A DNA stretch of 64,000 nt from Pedobacter kyonggii (GTDB lineage: Bacteria; Bacteroidota; Bacteroidia; Sphingobacteriales; Sphingobacteriaceae): contig NZ_SIXF01000016.1 of assembly GCF_004310665.1 (NCBI RefSeq), positions 1-64,000 of the forward strand, written 5' to 3'. Made by a program: the position numbers and the translations under genes. Of the stretch, positions 62,343-64,000 are shown one piece after another (positions within the stretch are counted from its first letter, which is position 1; each line of letters opens with the position of its first letter). The notes under the pieces were generated by a model. It saw only the letters and a list, made by a program, of their open reading frames with translations, was not told the origin of the DNA and made no database searches.

Positions 62343-63768
62343 GAAAAATATTTATAAAGGCCTTGGTTTAATGCTGATATGCGCTGCATATACCGCATGT
62401 AAATTGCCAGAAGTGGCCCAACGTACCGAAAATAAAAGTGTTCCGGCAGCCTTTAGTGGCACGCAGGATACCGTAAGTACAGCCAATATACAATGGCGGA
62501 AGTTTTTTACCGATCCAAATCTGGTAAACCTGATCGATACTGCATTAAAAAATAACCAGGAGCTGAATATTACGCTTCAGGATATCGAGATTGCTAAAAA
62601 TGAGATCAAGGCTAAAAAAGGAGAGCTTTTACCAAGTGTAACTTACGGTGTTGGCGCCGGACTAGATAAAGTTGGCCGCTACACGAGTTCAGGTGCTGGC
62701 GATGCTTCTACAGAAATTACACCAGGTAAGGAAGTGCCTGAGGTATTGCCCGACTATCGTTTCGGCTTACAGGCCAATTGGGAAGTCGATATCTGGCATA
62801 AATTACGCAATGCGAAGAAAGGAGCCATAAGTAATTATTTAGCAACGGTAGAAGGCAAAAATTTCGTGGTAACTAATTTAATTGCCGAGGTTGCGAACTC
62901 GTACTATGAATTGTTAGCCGAAGACAATCAGTTGGATATTGTGAAAAAGAACATCGCCCTACAAAGTAATGCGCTCGAGCTGATGAAAATCCAGAAACAG
63001 GCCACAAGGGTTACAGAACTTGCGGTACGTAAATTTGAGGCTGAAGTGTTAAGCTCTAAGAGTTTGGAATTTGATATTCAGCAAAATATTACCGAAACGG
63101 AGAATAAAATTAATTTCCTGCTAGGCCGTTTTCCTCAACCCATTGTTAGGGATAAATCGAGTTTTACCAATCTGGTACCCCCAACCGTTCAGTCTGGATT
63201 ACCTTCTCAATTGCTGGCCAACCGTCCGGATATTAAACAGGCTGAGCTAGAACTTGCTGCCGCTAAGTTGGATGTTAAAGTAGCTAAAGCACAGTTTTAT
63301 CCATCTTTGGGTATTTCTGCGGCTATCGGCTACCAAGCTTTTAATCCATCTTATTTATTGAGAACGCCAGAATCGTTGATCTACTCGCTAGCGGGAGATT
63401 TAGCCGGACCGCTCATTAATCGTAATGCCATTAAGGCCGAATATTTAACCGCAAATGCTAAACAGTTGCAGGCTGTGTTTGAGTACGAAAAAGCCATTCT
63501 GAATGGTTATATTGAAGTAGCCAATCAGATGTCGAAAATCAGTAACCTGCAAAAAAGCTACGATCTGAAATCGAAACAGGTAGCAGCACTCGCCCAATCG
63601 ATAGATATTTCTAACGATTTGTTTAAATCGGCAAGGGCTGATTATTTTGAGGTATTGATGACCCAACGTGATGCTCTGCAGTCAAAATTAGAATTGATCG
63701 AAACAAAAAAACAACAGTTAAATGCGGTGGTAGATATCTATCACGCCTTAGGTGGGGGATGGAATTAA
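62335..63768 (+). CDS. TolC/NodT-type outer-membrane factor lipoprotein
   Basis: This 477-aa protein has a lipoprotein signal (CAAYTACKLPEV, Cys22). Two repeats of the outer-membrane efflux family follow, each with long coiled-coil helices (LVNLIDTALKNNQELNITLQ near 63; SQLLANRPDIKQAELELAAA near 288). It forms the trimeric channel that completes the pump. It is the last gene of the tripartite operon and is followed by a terminator at 63815. Confidence 0.94.
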   Translation: MFKKNIYKGLGLMLICAAYTACKLPEVAQRTENKSVPAAFSGTQDTVSTANIQWRKFFTDPNLVNLIDTALKNNQELNITLQDIEIAKNEIKAKKGELLPSVTYGVGAGLDKVGRYTSSGAGDASTEITPGKEVPEVLPDYRFGLQANWEVDIWHKLRNAKKGAISNYLATVEGKNFVVTNLIAEVANSYYELLAEDNQLDIVKKNIALQSNALELMKIQKQATRVTELAVRKFEAEVLSSKSLEFDIQQNITETENKINFLLGRFPQPIVRDKSSFTNLVPPTVQSGLPSQLLANRPDIKQAELELAAAKLDVKVAKAQFYPSLGISAAIGYQAFNPSYLLRTPESLIYSLAGDLAGPLINRNAIKAEYLTANAKQLQAVFEYEKAILNGYIEVANQMSKISNLQKSYDLKSKQVAALAQSIDISNDLFKSARADYFEVLMTQRDALQSKLELIETKKQQLNAVVDIYHALGGGWN

Positions 63769-63814
63769 GCAAATAGCTATAATTCTCATATTCATATTAT
63801 CTTTATAATCTATT

Positions 63815-63850
63815 AAGGCTGTTCCAAGAACCGGGGCAGCCTTTTTCTTT
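63815..63850 (+). terminator. Terminator of the efflux operon
   Basis: AAGGCTGTTCC and GGGGCAGCCTT form an 11-bp stem (two G-T pairs) with a 7-base loop, followed by TTTCTTTTTT. It lies 46 bp after the last gene. Confidence 0.85.
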
Positions 63851-63854
63851 TTTT

Positions 63855-63975
63855 GTCATTCTGAGCGCAGTGACGAATCTTTATAGCAGCTAACGCTCGT
63901 TGTCAACCATAGCCGTTAACTTAATTTTTTAAGCACATTGTCATGCTGAGCGGAGTCGAAGCATCTTTGTCCATT
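63855..63975. repeat. REP-like dispersed repeats, two copies
   Basis: GTCATTCTGAGCGCAGTGAC (63855) and GTCATGCTGAGCGGAGTCGA (63940) are two copies of the dispersed motif also seen at 12974, in direct orientation and 85 bp apart. Confidence 0.7.
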
Positions 63976-64000
63976 ACTCTAAATAGGTGAGTTTTTCTTT

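Overview
The window looks like chromosomal DNA of a Bacteroidota bacterium close to Pedobacter (Sphingobacteriaceae). Evidence from the sequence: two SusC/SusD pairs, many lipoproteins of the CKK type, glycoside hydrolases of families common in this phylum, TAnnTTTG-type promoter elements without clear Shine-Dalgarno sites, tRNA genes with no encoded CCA, and dispersed REP-like repeats. The species assignment is an inference.

Layout. 1-200: cut-off AbrB-like gene of higher GC. 480-2034 (-): SPFH protein, small membrane protein with a possible PH-like part, ribbon-helix-helix protein. 2153-4231 (+): 7TM-HD phosphodiesterase. 4312-4695: tRNA-Ser(GCT) and two tandem tRNA-Pro(TGG). 4909-5562: DUF92 protein that has lost its N-terminus next to an insertion-sequence relic. 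5988-12937: divergent GH127-type and GH43 arabinose-polymer enzymes. 13334-19599 (-): SusC, SusD, fasciclin lipoprotein and a probable DUF5007 lipoprotein. 19901-20463: decayed GH127 C-terminus. 20487-22941: small accessory island with a Fic protein behind a regular array of operator-like repeats, an ISAon1-like transposase relic and an Mrr-type endonuclease. 23129-24247: Crp/Fnr regulator and a small protein. 24657-35112 (-): GH92 mannosidase, DUF5009-like membrane acyltransferase, acid-phosphatase-like protein, SusD, SusC and myo-inositol oxygenase. 35615-39844 (+): LacI regulator, sodium/solute symporter, GH28 polygalacturonase. 39991-43202: HTH protein, TfoX-N protein, gamma-glutamyltransferase-like enzyme. 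43357-46906: frameshifted GNAT, PaiB-like protein, EamA exporter, divergent MocR regulator. 46924-48854 (-): OmpR-type two-component pair. 49000-55038 (+): DUF4856 lipoprotein, imelysin lipoprotein, HTTM (vitamin-K-carboxylase-like) membrane protein, TonB-dependent receptor. 55639-57359 (+): SGNH hydrolase and a coupled membrane protein. 58065-63768 (+): RND efflux adaptor, pump and outer-membrane factor.

How parts work together. The two polysaccharide loci have outer-membrane import (SusCD) with secreted hydrolases. In the second, an 11-bp motif shared between the myo-inositol-oxygenase/lacI intergenic region and the lacI/symporter gap suggests that one LacI regulator controls oxidation of inositol (or a related polyol), pectin cleavage and uptake together. 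The 49-55 kb operon combines two lipoproteins, a membrane carboxylase-like enzyme that keeps the catalytic Lys and His, and a receptor, with an adjacent divergent two-component system. It is the best candidate for an incompletely described system, perhaps metal uptake. The second best is the Fic gene with eight 9-bp repeats in two mirrored groups of four at 22-23 bp spacing.
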